This document shows, piece after piece, positions 21,616-31,231 of a stretch of DNA of 64,000 nucleotides. The notes beneath the pieces are model-generated. The model was not told the DNA's origin and did no database searches. It saw only the letters and a list, made by a program, of their open reading frames with translations. Position numbers and translations under genes: made by a program. Within the stretch, counting starts at the first letter, position 1; each line of letters starts with the position of its first letter. This stretch comes from Qipengyuania sp. HL-TH1 (lineage in GTDB: Bacteria; Pseudomonadota; Alphaproteobacteria; Sphingomonadales; Sphingomonadaceae): the NCBI RefSeq assembly GCF_036365825.1, contig NZ_CP142675.1, positions 1,302,001 through 1,366,000 on the forward strand, in the 5' to 3' direction.

Positions 21616-21649
21616 CAAAAGAAAAGGGCGGCAGGTCAGCCCGCCGCCC
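21616..21649 (-). terminator. Intrinsic terminator after the EF-hand lipoprotein gene
   Basis: Read on the minus strand, GGGCGGC pairs with GCCGCCC around a 10-base centre, followed at once by TTTTCTTTT. It is 23 bp after the stop at 21673 and before the YdjM-like gene, so it separates the two transcripts. Confidence 0.85.
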
Positions 21650-21672
21650 GTGTCCCATCGGTTCAGCCTCGA

Positions 21673-22287
21673 TCAGGAATCGGACGTCTCGCCGCGGCGT
21701 GCCGCAGTGAATTCGCGGCGGTCGAGATAGGTGTCGCCGTCCATATCGTAATAGAAGAAGCTGTCGGCGGCCTTGTTGATCGTGTCGGCCTTCAACTCGG
21801 GCTCGCCCTGGTCGTTGATCGCCTCGTGCTGCGGATTGAGCGGGATCGCCCAGATCGCATATTCGGCAACCGAGAGCTGGTCGTCGTCATTACGGTCGAG
21901 ATAGCCCCAGGTCATGTTCTGGCGCAGGCGCATGTTGGTCTCGCCATCGCGTTCCTGCGACGCGGCATCCATTTCCTCGCGCTCGTCATCGCTCATGACC
22001 TGCGAGGCGTCGGTAGCATCGGCCTGTGCGACCTGCTCGTTCACCACCTCGTCGCGATAGGTGCGATATTCGCTGCGGAAGGCGTCGGAATCGAACGCAT
22101 CGCGGCGCGTCTGCGCATCGTCGCCCAGCATGTAATCGCGCGTCATGGGATCGTATTCGTCCACCATCGCGGTTTCGGTATCGGCCATTTCGCTGCCGAC
22201 TACCGGGTCCTCGGCCACGTCGTCGCCGCAGGCGGCAAGCGCCAGCGCAAGCGTGGACAGTGCGGTCGTCTTGATCGAAATATTCAT
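21673..22287 (-). CDS. EF-hand lipoprotein
   Basis: 204 residues with a lipoprotein signal (LALALAAC near residue 20). An acidic, Asp/Gln-rich middle follows, then two canonical EF-hand loops near the C-terminus: DRNDDDQLSVAE and DMDGDTYLDRRE. Calcium binding in the periplasm or at the outer membrane is therefore likely; the target is unknown. The ATG at 22287 has GGAGAAG upstream. It is monocistronic, with a strong terminator behind it and 103 bp separating it from korB upstream. Confidence 0.85.
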   Translation of the reverse strand: MNISIKTTALSTLALALAACGDDVAEDPVVGSEMADTETAMVDEYDPMTRDYMLGDDAQTRRDAFDSDAFRSEYRTYRDEVVNEQVAQADATDASQVMSDDEREEMDAASQERDGETNMRLRQNMTWGYLDRNDDDQLSVAEYAIWAIPLNPQHEAINDQGEPELKADTINKAADSFFYYDMDGDTYLDRREFTAARRGETSDS

Positions 22288-22390
22288 GTCTTCTCCATTG
22301 GTTGAACGGTCCCTGCAGCGGCAGGGATATGTCCAACCAACGGAGCCGAACCGCGATCGGTCCGAAAAACTGCGAAATGCTGTCAGCGCG

Positions 22391-23425
22391 TCAGACGGGA
22401 TCCTGCGCGGTGCCGTCGACGGTCCAGGTCTGGCCCTTGCCGAGCAGTTTGGCGAGATTGGCTTCCTTGCCCTGGCTCGCGGCGGCTTTTTCGGCCATCG
22501 CGGCGGCCTCGAAGGTCGGGCGCGGATCGTCATAGAGCACGCCCAGCGCCATCGGGAACGGCCCGAAGGGCATTTCGACCAGCATATGCGCGATCGAGCG
22601 GTTGCTGACATCGTGGACGATCACCCCCGCGGCTTCCCAATCGCCATCGACCACATCGACCACCTTGAGCTCGAGCTTGTCGCGGTCGAGCGCGATGCCC
22701 TTGGCATCCTTCGCGAACAGCATCGGCTTGCCGTTTTCGAGCCACAGCTGCTGGTCCTCGGCGCCCTTGGGCGCAGCGAAATCGTTGAACACGTCCTTGT
22801 TGTAGACGATGCAGTTCTGGAAGATCTCGATGAAGGCAGCGCCCTGGTGCGCATGGGCGGCTTTCAGCACATCGGGCAGGTGCTTCGACACGTCGAACCC
22901 GCGGCCGACGAAGCGCGCGCCGGCACCCAGCGCAAAAGCGGCGGGGCGCGCGGGATGGTCGTAGCTGCCGATCGGGGTCGAGGGCGACTTGGTGCCCTCG
23001 CGGCTGGTGGGCGAGGCCTGGCCCTTGGTGAGTCCGTAGATCTCGTTGTTAAACAGCATGATCTGCATGTTCACGTTCCGGCGCAGGACATGCATCAGAT
23101 GGTTGCCGCCGATCGACAGGCCGTCGCCGTCGCCGGTCACCAGCCAGATATCGAGATCGGGATTGGCGAGCTTCGCGCCCGTGGCGAACGCGGGCGCGCG
23201 GCCGTGGATCGTGTGGAAGCCGTAGCTCTCGACGTAATAGGGGAAGCGGCTCGAACAGCCGATGCCGCTGATGAACACGGTGTTCGCCGGGTCCGCGCCC
23301 AGCTGCGGCAGCGTGCGCTGCACCGCCTTGAGGATCGCGTAGTCGCCGCAACCCGGGCACCAGCGGACCTCCTGGTCGGTTTCCCAGTCCTTGAGCGTGG
23401 TTTCGATTTTCACTGGTGCGTTCAC
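22391..23425 (-). CDS. korB: 2-oxoacid:ferredoxin oxidoreductase, beta subunit
   Basis: The 344-residue thiamine-diphosphate-binding subunit of the 2-oxoglutarate-type oxidoreductase (2-oxoglutarate plus CoA and ferredoxin to succinyl-CoA). RWCPGCGDYAILKAVQ near residue 25 carries the CxxC of the 4Fe-4S ligands. VTGDGDGLSIGGNHLMHVLR and LFNNEIYGLTKGQ form the TPP/Mg motif. The start is GTG 23425, overlapping the korA stop as GTGA, so translation is coupled. 2-Oxoglutarate is inferred from the subunit fusion type; pyruvate or branched-chain acids are possible. Confidence 0.92.
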   Translation of the reverse strand: MNAPVKIETTLKDWETDQEVRWCPGCGDYAILKAVQRTLPQLGADPANTVFISGIGCSSRFPYYVESYGFHTIHGRAPAFATGAKLANPDLDIWLVTGDGDGLSIGGNHLMHVLRRNVNMQIMLFNNEIYGLTKGQASPTSREGTKSPSTPIGSYDHPARPAAFALGAGARFVGRGFDVSKHLPDVLKAAHAHQGAAFIEIFQNCIVYNKDVFNDFAAPKGAEDQQLWLENGKPMLFAKDAKGIALDRDKLELKVVDVVDGDWEAAGVIVHDVSNRSIAHMLVEMPFGPFPMALGVLYDDPRPTFEAAAMAEKAAASQGKEANLAKLLGKGQTWTVDGTAQDPV

Positions 23426-25425
23426 GAGCCGAGCTCCTGCGATTGCGGTGACGACTGGTTCTTCAGCGAGCCGTCGTCATGTCCGGATTCCAGATGCGGC
23501 AATTGGTCGTCATTGACCGGTACTTCGCCGCCTTCATTGCCTTCGACGCCGTCGAAATACTTGCCGATGGCTTCTTCCATTTCGGCGATCTGGAAGGGCT
23601 GGCCGCTGGTCTTGGTCAGCGGTGTCGCATCGACGAGGAACTGGTCGCGCAGCACGGTCTTGAACTGGCCGGTGTTCATTTCCGGCACCAGCACATGCTC
23701 GAACCCGCGCAGCAGGTCGCCGAGGTTCTTCGGCAGCGGCCAGATGTGGCGCACATGGATGTGGCTCACGTCGCGCCCCTGGCGGCGCGCATTGTCCACC
23801 GCGCGGTGGATCGGGCCGAACGTGCTGCCCCAACCGACGACCGCGAGCTTGCCCGAGGTGTTGCCGAGGCAGACTTCCTGGTCGGGTACGGCGATGCCGT
23901 CGATCTTGCCCTTGCGCAGGTCGGTCATGCGCTGGTGGTTGTCGGGCGAATAGTCGATATTGCCGCTCAGCTCGTGCTTCTCGATCCCGCCGATGCGGTG
24001 CATCAGGCCGGGCGTCCCGGGCTTGACCCAGGGCCGCGCGCCCTTCTCGTCGCGCTTGTAGGGCAGGAAAGTCTCGGCCCCCTGCTCGTCGACCGCGTTC
24101 TTCTCGGTCAGGAACTGCGCCGGGAACGGTTCGAACGTGGCCGGATCGGGCACTTTCCACGGCTCGGCGGCATTGGCGATATAGCCATCGGTGAGCAGCA
24201 TGACGGGGGTCATGTACTGCACCGCGATGCGGCAGGCCTCGATCGCCACCTCGAAGGCATCGCCCGGGCTGCTGGCGGCAATCACCGGCATCGGCGCATC
24301 GCCATTGCGGCCATAGACCGCCTGGTAGAGATCGCTCTGCTCGGTCTTGGTCGGCAGGCCGGTCGAGGGGCCGCCGCGCTGCGAGTTGACGATCACCAGC
24401 GGCAATTCGGTCATGATCGCGAGGCCCATCGCCTCGCCCTTGAGCGCAATACCCGGACCCGAAGAACTGGTGATCCCGAGGCTACCCGCATAGCTGGCAC
24501 CGATGGCGGCGCAGATCGCGGCAATTTCGTCTTCCGCCTGGAAGGTGGTGACGTCGAATTCCTTGAGCCGCGCGAGATGGTGCAGGATCGCGCTGGCGGG
24601 AGTGATCGGATAGCCGCCGAAGAACATCGGCAGGCTCGCCAGCTGCGCGCCCGCCACAAGGCCCAGGCTGACCGCTTCGGCGCCGGTGACGGTGCGATAA
24701 AGCCCCGGCGCGCTGGGCACCGGATCGATATGGACCTGCTTGAGCGGCCCCGCGAGCTCGGCGGTTTCGCCATAGGCGTGCCCCGCATCGAGCGCGGCGA
24801 TATTGGCATCGGCGATTTCGGGCTTGGACTTGAACTTGGCCTTGAGCCAGTCGTGGATCGGTTCGCGCGGACGGTCGAACATCCACAGCGCGAGGCCCAG
24901 CGTCCACATGTTCTTGGACCGCAGCGCATCCTTGTTGCCCAGGCCGTAGGGCTTGACCGCCTCGATCGTCTTTTCGCTGATGTCGAAGGCGAGCAGGTCG
25001 TATTTGGCGAGGCTGTCATCCTCGAGCGGATTGGACTCGTAATGCGCCTTGTCGAGGTTGCGCTTGGTGAACGCGCCGGTGTCGGCAATCACCAGCCCGC
25101 CGGGCTTCAGCGCCGCGATATTGGTCTTCAGCGCCGCCGGGTTCATCGCCACCAGCACATCGGGCGCATCGCCCGCGGTGTTGATTTCGCGGCTGCCGAA
25201 ATTGATCTGGAAGGCCGAGACGCCGAACAGCGTGCCCTGCGGCGCGCGGATTTCGGCGGGGAAATCGGGGAACGTGGCCAGGTCATTGCCGGCCAGCGCG
25301 GTCGACAGGGTGAACTGCCCACCCGTCAGCTGCATGCCATCGCCGGAATCGCCGGCGAAGCGCACAACGACGCTTTCGGGGGTTGCGGGGAGGCCGTCCT
25401 GCGGGGCGGTGGCGGCTGTTGCCAT
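23422..25425 (-). CDS. korA: 2-oxoacid:ferredoxin oxidoreductase, fused gamma-alpha subunit
   Basis: 667 residues. The gamma domain is N-terminal (VVVRFAGDSGDGMQLTGGQF, residues ~18-200). The alpha domain follows, with FFGGYPITPASAILHHLA near 275 and GITSSSGPGIALKGEAMGLA near 335. The transketolase-like C-terminal part ends near AVVGWGSTFGPIHRAV. This gamma-alpha fusion with a separate beta is the KorAB form found in aerobic proteobacteria. ATG 25425 is chosen over the longer frame because AAGGA sits ~9 bp upstream and the family begins there. It is divergent from the esterase gene over 175 bp. Confidence 0.92.
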   Translation of the reverse strand: MATAATAPQDGLPATPESVVVRFAGDSGDGMQLTGGQFTLSTALAGNDLATFPDFPAEIRAPQGTLFGVSAFQINFGSREINTAGDAPDVLVAMNPAALKTNIAALKPGGLVIADTGAFTKRNLDKAHYESNPLEDDSLAKYDLLAFDISEKTIEAVKPYGLGNKDALRSKNMWTLGLALWMFDRPREPIHDWLKAKFKSKPEIADANIAALDAGHAYGETAELAGPLKQVHIDPVPSAPGLYRTVTGAEAVSLGLVAGAQLASLPMFFGGYPITPASAILHHLARLKEFDVTTFQAEDEIAAICAAIGASYAGSLGITSSSGPGIALKGEAMGLAIMTELPLVIVNSQRGGPSTGLPTKTEQSDLYQAVYGRNGDAPMPVIAASSPGDAFEVAIEACRIAVQYMTPVMLLTDGYIANAAEPWKVPDPATFEPFPAQFLTEKNAVDEQGAETFLPYKRDEKGARPWVKPGTPGLMHRIGGIEKHELSGNIDYSPDNHQRMTDLRKGKIDGIAVPDQEVCLGNTSGKLAVVGWGSTFGPIHRAVDNARRQGRDVSHIHVRHIWPLPKNLGDLLRGFEHVLVPEMNTGQFKTVLRDQFLVDATPLTKTSGQPFQIAEMEEAIGKYFDGVEGNEGGEVPVNDDQLPHLESGHDDGSLKNQSSPQSQELGS

Positions 25426-25600
25426 CCGGATATTCCTTGTCTGCGCCATCTCTTGCGGCGCCGTTTCCAATGGGAAGCGCCACCTAGGGCGCGCCCCATC
25501 CTCTCGCAATGAAGTTTCTCTGCTAGGCCAAAAAAGCCGCATGGAAAAGCGCTGCGAACACGCTAAGTCCCAAAAAGAAACGCATATGGGAGAGAACGCA

Positions 25601-26551
25601 ATGGCCGATACCGAACATTATGTCCGCGACGATGTACGCGGGTTCCTCGACATGCTCGAAGCGATGGGCGGCAAGGGGGTCGAGGAAGTCGGTGCCGAAG
25701 AAGCGCGCCAGCAGATGCGCGCGATGGGCGCGGTGGCCGAGGCCGAGCCGCGGACGATGGCGGTGCAGCGCGATCTGACGTGCCCCGGTCCCGCGGGACC
25801 GATCCCGCTGCGCTTCTACGACGTCAAGGCCGAGCGCGCGCCCGGCCCCTGCGTGATCTTCATCCACGGCGGCGGCTTCGTGATCGGCGACCTCGAGGTC
25901 TATCACGCGCTGTGCACCGAAATTTCACACCACCTCGACCTCCCGGTAATCTCGGTCGACTACCGGCTCGCGCCCGAACACCCCTTTCCCGCCGCACCCG
26001 ACGATTGCGAGGCGGTGGCGCGCTGGCTCGCCGCATCGCCCGCCGAACTTGAGCGGACGATCACCGGGCTGGTCATCACCGGCGACAGCGCGGGCGGCAA
26101 TCTCACCATCGTCACCACCAACCAGCTGATGAACGAGCCCGCCGACGTGCCGGTAATCGTGCAGGCACCGATTTATCCGGTGGCCAGCGACACCTCGCAG
26201 CACAGCAGCTTCGCGATGTTCACCGAAGGCTTCCTGCTGACCGGCGCGGCGATGGCCTGGTTCAACGATCAATATGGCGGGGATGCGGGCGATCCGCGCC
26301 ACACGCCGATGGTTGGCGATTGCACGAACACCCCGCCAACCGTCGTGTGCACCGCGGGTCTCGATCCCTTGCGCGATTCCGGCCGGGAATACGCCGCACA
26401 CCTGGTGCAACTCGGCAAGGAAGTGGTGTATCTCGAGTTTCCCGGGATCATTCACGGGTTTACCACGCTGAGAAAAGCGATACCGAGCGGTCAGAGGGAT
26501 CTCGAAGCGTTCCTCGACGCGACGAAACTGATGGTGGAGCGATACAGGTGA
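25601..26551 (+). CDS. Alpha/beta-hydrolase esterase (hormone-sensitive-lipase family)
   Basis: A 316-residue carboxylesterase-like enzyme. The oxyanion motif HGGGFVIGD is near residue 88, the nucleophile motif GDSAGGNL near 162, the acid DPLRD near 257 and the His in GIIHGF near 288: the full HSL-family triad. ATG 25601 is preferred to ATG 25586 because GGAGAG lies 6 bp before it. The natural ester is unknown. The last codons overlap the rppH GTG start, implying coupling. Confidence 0.9.
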   Translation: MADTEHYVRDDVRGFLDMLEAMGGKGVEEVGAEEARQQMRAMGAVAEAEPRTMAVQRDLTCPGPAGPIPLRFYDVKAERAPGPCVIFIHGGGFVIGDLEVYHALCTEISHHLDLPVISVDYRLAPEHPFPAAPDDCEAVARWLAASPAELERTITGLVITGDSAGGNLTIVTTNQLMNEPADVPVIVQAPIYPVASDTSQHSSFAMFTEGFLLTGAAMAWFNDQYGGDAGDPRHTPMVGDCTNTPPTVVCTAGLDPLRDSGREYAAHLVQLGKEVVYLEFPGIIHGFTTLRKAIPSGQRDLEAFLDATKLMVERYR

Positions 26552-27024
26552 GCGAAACGCTGGGATACCGCCCGTGTGTGGGTGTGATGCTGGTTAACGG
26601 TGACGGCAAGGTGTTCGTCGGGCGCCGGATCGACAATAAGGAAGGCGATTGGTGGCAGATGCCGCAGGGCGGCGTCGACCAGGGAGAAGACCTGCGTGAT
26701 GCCGCGCTGCGTGAGCTGGGCGAGGAAACCGGGGTCCGCCCCGAGCATGTGACCATCCTCAAGGCGATGGACGAGCCAATCCGCTACGACCTTCCCGAGG
26801 AACTGATCGGCAAGCTCTGGGGCGGCAAGTACCGCGGGCAGGAACAGGTGTGGTATCTCGCACGGTTTGCCGGCGCGGATACCGACATCGACCTCGAAGC
26901 GCATGATCCGCCCGAATTCTGCGACTGGAAATGGGTCGAGGCGGAGCAGCTGCCCGACCTGATCGTGCCCTTCAAGAAACGCGTCTACCGCGCCGTGGTG
27001 GACGCGTTTCGCGAGCTGGTCTGA
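26548..27024 (+). CDS. rppH: RNA pyrophosphohydrolase (Nudix)
   Basis: 158 residues. The Nudix box GGVDQGEDLRDAALRELGEE then TGV is at residues ~38-60. YRPCVGVMLVNGDGKVFVGR and GDWWQMPQGGVDQGE are the RppH/IalA-type opening that distinguishes it from ADP-ribose hydrolases. It would convert 5'-triphosphate mRNA or dinucleoside polyphosphates to monophosphate products, starting RNA decay. The start GTG 26548 overlaps the esterase stop (GTGA). The 3' end overlaps the convergent membrane-protein gene by 40 bp. Confidence 0.92.
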   Translation: MSETLGYRPCVGVMLVNGDGKVFVGRRIDNKEGDWWQMPQGGVDQGEDLRDAALRELGEETGVRPEHVTILKAMDEPIRYDLPEELIGKLWGGKYRGQEQVWYLARFAGADTDIDLEAHDPPEFCDWKWVEAEQLPDLIVPFKKRVYRAVVDAFRELV

Positions 27025-27461
27025 CGCCGCCCCAAACGCAGCCCGTGCCAGCCGGCGACACCGGCGATCATTGCGGAACTGGTTATGATCAGCCACTCGC
27101 CCAGAGTGCGCCGTTCATCAATGCCAACGAAAACGTAAAGCACCTGAACTGCGGCTGCAGCCACCAGCACCCATACCACCGGATGGTTAGCCCAGCTCCA
27201 GCGCCGGGAGAGCAAGGCCAGCGCCAGTGCGGCAACCATGTTCGGCAATGCTCCGATCACCGATAATAGAACCGAGCCCAACCAGTACAGCCACCAAGGA
27301 TATTGATATTCACGCACGCGCGTCACAGAGTTTTCGAAGCCCGCGACGGATGCTCCCTGAAGGATGAGAAAGCTTAGCAGCCCAATGCTACTAAACACGC
27401 CCGCGGTAAGCGCCAAGACCCACATGATCTCGGCGGATTTCGAAACTCTTTGCTGCTGCAT
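26985..27461 (-). CDS. Hypothetical membrane protein with four predicted helices
   Basis: 158 residues with about four hydrophobic helices (MWVLALTAGVFSSIGLLSFL; YWLGSVLLSVIGALPNMVAA; VVWVLVAAAAVQVLYVFVG; LIITSSAMIAGVAGWHG) and a basic, Ser/Thr-rich tail. No family is recognised. An ideal AAGGAGGT ribosome site lies 4 bp before ATG 27461, but it forms the 3' arm of a hairpin whose loop is GCAA. The gene starts 18 bp after the TPR gene's stop. GC content is lower than its neighbours. The 40-bp overlap with rppH is convergent and tolerable. Confidence 0.68.
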   Translation of the reverse strand: MQQQRVSKSAEIMWVLALTAGVFSSIGLLSFLILQGASVAGFENSVTRVREYQYPWWLYWLGSVLLSVIGALPNMVAALALALLSRRWSWANHPVVWVLVAAAAVQVLYVFVGIDERRTLGEWLIITSSAMIAGVAGWHGLRLGRRQTSSRNASTTAR

Positions 27462-27463
27462 GC

Positions 27464-27481
27464 GACCTCCTTGCGGAGGTC
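27464..27481 (-). promoter_or_regulatory. Hairpin masking a Shine-Dalgarno at a gene junction
   Basis: On the minus strand GACCTCC-GCAA-GGAGGTC is a perfect 7-bp stem with a GNRA tetraloop. The 3' arm is the Shine-Dalgarno of the membrane-protein gene. The 5' arm touches the stop codon (27482-27480) of the upstream TPR gene. A ribosome finishing the upstream gene would open the stem, the classical layout of translational coupling. Confidence 0.6.
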
Positions 27482-27986
27482 AGTTAGCCTGCGAGGTAAT
27501 ACCGTTCGGTAAACTTGCCTCGGCCGTCTGTACGCGCGCCGGGGGTCCGGCGGCGATACGCGCATTGAGCTGCTGCGTTTCGGCGCAGCTCTGGCCGCAC
27601 AGCGATTCCAGCTTGGCCAGGCTGCCGCGCGCCTTTTCGATCGCGCCCTTCTCGACCAGCGCCTCGCCCTCGCCCGCGATCGCCGCCAGGTTGCGCGGCT
27701 CGCGCGTCAGCGCTTCGCGGTAATAGCGGATCGCCTTGCCCTGCAGGCTGTCGGCACGGGCGGCTTCGGCGAGCCGCAGGAAGATCGGCGTATGCCCCGG
27801 ATCGACCGCCAGCGCCGCCTCGAACGCGTCGATTGCGCCCTGCGTATCGCCTTGCGCCAGCGCCGCTTCGCCCTCGGCAATCAACACGGCCGCACGCGGC
27901 GTCGGTGCGTCATCCCCGGCCCAGCCAACGCTCGATGTCATGGCAAGCGCCAGCGAAAGGGCGGCAGCGGCGGGGGCAAAACGCAT
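27480..27986 (-). CDS. Exported TPR-repeat protein
   Basis: 168 residues with a signal peptide (MRFAPAAAALSLALAMTSSV, cleavage near VGWA). Two or three tetratricopeptide units follow, e.g. GEAALAQGDTQGAIDAFEAA and KAIRYYREALTREPRNLAAI. A short Cys-containing stretch (ESLCGQSCAETQ) near residue 130 could form a disulfide. TPR proteins scaffold complexes; no partner is evident here. ATG 27986 is taken because the signal peptide starts there. A 19-bp palindrome lies ~43 bp upstream, and the stop is at the hairpin that masks the next gene's ribosome site. Confidence 0.8.
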   Translation of the reverse strand: MRFAPAAAALSLALAMTSSVGWAGDDAPTPRAAVLIAEGEAALAQGDTQGAIDAFEAALAVDPGHTPIFLRLAEAARADSLQGKAIRYYREALTREPRNLAAIAGEGEALVEKGAIEKARGSLAKLESLCGQSCAETQQLNARIAAGPPARVQTAEASLPNGITSQAN

Positions 27987-28028
27987 AATCGTCTCCAGCG
28001 GGGTCGTCCGTCGAATAGGTGGCGGGTC

Positions 28029-28047
28029 AGCCATAATGCTTATGGCT
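28029..28047. promoter_or_regulatory. Operator-like palindrome upstream of the TPR gene
   Basis: AGCCATAA-TGC-TTATGGCT is a perfect 8-bp inverted repeat with a 3-base centre; the next outward bases also pair with one mismatch. It lies between rsmB and the TPR gene, 43 bp from the latter's ATG, where a repressor or activator of the TPR/membrane-protein unit could bind. No regulator can be named. Confidence 0.45.
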
Positions 28048-28089
28048 AACACGGGAAGTGGTCAGGCCCAAGCGTGATAATCCCCGTCT

Positions 28090-29280
28090 TCACGCAGCGG
28101 CCTGAACCCGCGCTGCACAGGCAATGAAGAACCCGTCGGTGGAATCGGGCCCCGGCGACAAGCGGATACCCTGCCCGCGCGGACGCCCCAGCGGCAGCGC
28201 AAGCGCGCGCGGCTGCAGGTCGGGGTGGCGGGCGAGCAGGGCGTCGAACTGCCCCGCCCCTTCCTCGTCGAGCAGCGAGCAGGTGACATAGACGATCCGC
28301 CCGCCGGGCTTGACCAGACGCGCCGCCACATCGAGCAGATAGGCCTGCAGCGTGGTTAACCGGGACAGTTCCTGTTCGTCGAGCCGCCAGCGCGCTTCGG
28401 GATTGCGGCGCCACGTGCCGGTGCCCGAACAGGGCGCGTCGACCAGCACTGCATCGGCCTCGCCGGCGAACTCGGCCAGCGCCTCCATCTCGCGCTGCGG
28501 GTTGAGCAGGATGGTGGCGATATCCGCCGCGCCCGCGCGTTCGGCGCGCGGGGCCAGCCGCGAGAGGCGGTTGCGATCGGTGTCCGAGGCGATCAGCCGC
28601 CCCTGGTTGTCCATCGCCGCGGCCAGCGCGAGCGTCTTGCCGCCCCCGCCCGCGCACAAATCGATCACCGTCTCGCCCGGCTGCGCGCCGACCGCGAGGC
28701 AGGCGAGCTGCGAACCGGTGTCCTGCACCTCGATCTCGCCCGCGCGGAAAGCCGGCCATTGCTCGACCGGCGTGCCCGTGGTGAGCCGTAGCCCGTGCGG
28801 GGCGGCGGTGGGTTCGGCAGGCTCGGGCAGCGTCACCGTGGCGCGTTCGGCCTTGAGCGTGTTGACGCGCAGGTCGAGCGGTGCGCGGTCGAGCAGGGCC
28901 TCGGCCTCGCCGTCTTCGACGCCCGACGCCGCCAGTCGCGCGATCAGCCAGGACGGCGCGACGCCGCCCTCGGCGACCGGCTCGCCCTCGGCAATCGGCG
29001 CGGCGCCGTAATTGGAACCATCGAACAGCGGCGCAATCGCGGGATCGGTCTCGGCCAGCCGCAGCATCGCTGCGCGGCCGCTGGCGGGCACCGGACCGCA
29101 GGCGCGGATCGCGGCATAGACCAGCTCGCGGATCGCGCGCCGGTCCTTCGACCCGGCGAAGCGGTTGTTGCGGAACCATTCGGCGAGGATCCGGTCGGCG
29201 GGCGCGGCTTTTGCGCGCGCGGCCTCGACGATCCGGTCGAGCAGCTCGATCGCACTCTGGACCCGGGCGGCGGGCGTCAT
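28090..29280 (-). CDS. rsmB: 16S rRNA (cytosine-C5)-methyltransferase of the RsmB/NOP2 family
   Basis: 396 residues. An NusB-like helical N-terminal domain (residues ~1-140) precedes the methyltransferase domain: the SAM loop DLCAGGGGKTLALAAAM near residue 215, DAPCSGTGTWRRNPEARW near 285 and VYVTCSLLDEEG near 340. The two cysteines are the catalytic pair of m5C methyltransferases. It should modify 16S rRNA (C967 in E. coli numbering if a true RsmB). It begins 3 bp after the guaB stop, so both share a transcript. Confidence 0.88.
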   Translation of the reverse strand: MTPAARVQSAIELLDRIVEAARAKAAPADRILAEWFRNNRFAGSKDRRAIRELVYAAIRACGPVPASGRAAMLRLAETDPAIAPLFDGSNYGAAPIAEGEPVAEGGVAPSWLIARLAASGVEDGEAEALLDRAPLDLRVNTLKAERATVTLPEPAEPTAAPHGLRLTTGTPVEQWPAFRAGEIEVQDTGSQLACLAVGAQPGETVIDLCAGGGGKTLALAAAMDNQGRLIASDTDRNRLSRLAPRAERAGAADIATILLNPQREMEALAEFAGEADAVLVDAPCSGTGTWRRNPEARWRLDEQELSRLTTLQAYLLDVAARLVKPGGRIVYVTCSLLDEEGAGQFDALLARHPDLQPRALALPLGRPRGQGIRLSPGPDSTDGFFIACAARVQAAA

Positions 29281-29283
29281 GGC

Positions 29284-30810
<1,527 letters not shown>

Positions 30811-30893
30811 CTAGTGCCCATAACCGCACTCTGCCGCCTGGCCGCTTTCGCACCGGCTGGCTGCCCCCTTCCGGACAGCCCGCCGTCCCGGGT

Positions 30894-31226
30894 TCACCGC
30901 ACCGACCCCCGCCGATTGCGGTGCAGGTAGATCCGGCCGATCACTCCGATCGCACCGAGCGGAAACAAGGCGCGCATCACCTCCGGTTCCCAGCTCCCCG
31001 CCGCTGCGCTGAACGATACGGTCGGAGCCGCCACGCCGAAGAACCAGTACAAATGGTCCGGCGCATGCGGGACCAGCGCCGCACCGCCCACGCCGACGAA
31101 GGCGAGGATCGCCCATAGGGGTTTCAGCGTCAGGCCGGGTTCGCGCAGCGCCGCAATGGCGACCCCCACGCTGACGAGGAGACTTGCGGCGGCAGCCACG
31201 AGGAAGGGAACCAGCAAGCCCGGCAT
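30894..31226 (-). CDS. Small hypothetical membrane protein after the hydroxybutyrate dehydrogenase gene
   Basis: 110 residues with three hydrophobic segments (LLVPFLVAAAASLLVSVGVA, LWAILAFVGVGGAALVP, ALFPLGAIGVIGRIYL) and a basic C-terminus. It starts 5 bp after the stop of the 3-hydroxybutyrate dehydrogenase gene, so it is probably in the same operon. No domain is recognised; the layout suggests a small inner-membrane protein. Confidence 0.72.
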   Translation of the reverse strand: MPGLLVPFLVAAAASLLVSVGVAIAALREPGLTLKPLWAILAFVGVGGAALVPHAPDHLYWFFGVAAPTVSFSAAAGSWEPEVMRALFPLGAIGVIGRIYLHRNRRGSVR

Positions 31227-31231
31227 ACGCG

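Noticed and set aside
23479..25512. A 677-residue open frame antisense to korA
   Set aside because: Same third-position artefact; the opposite strand carries complete oxidoreductase motifs.
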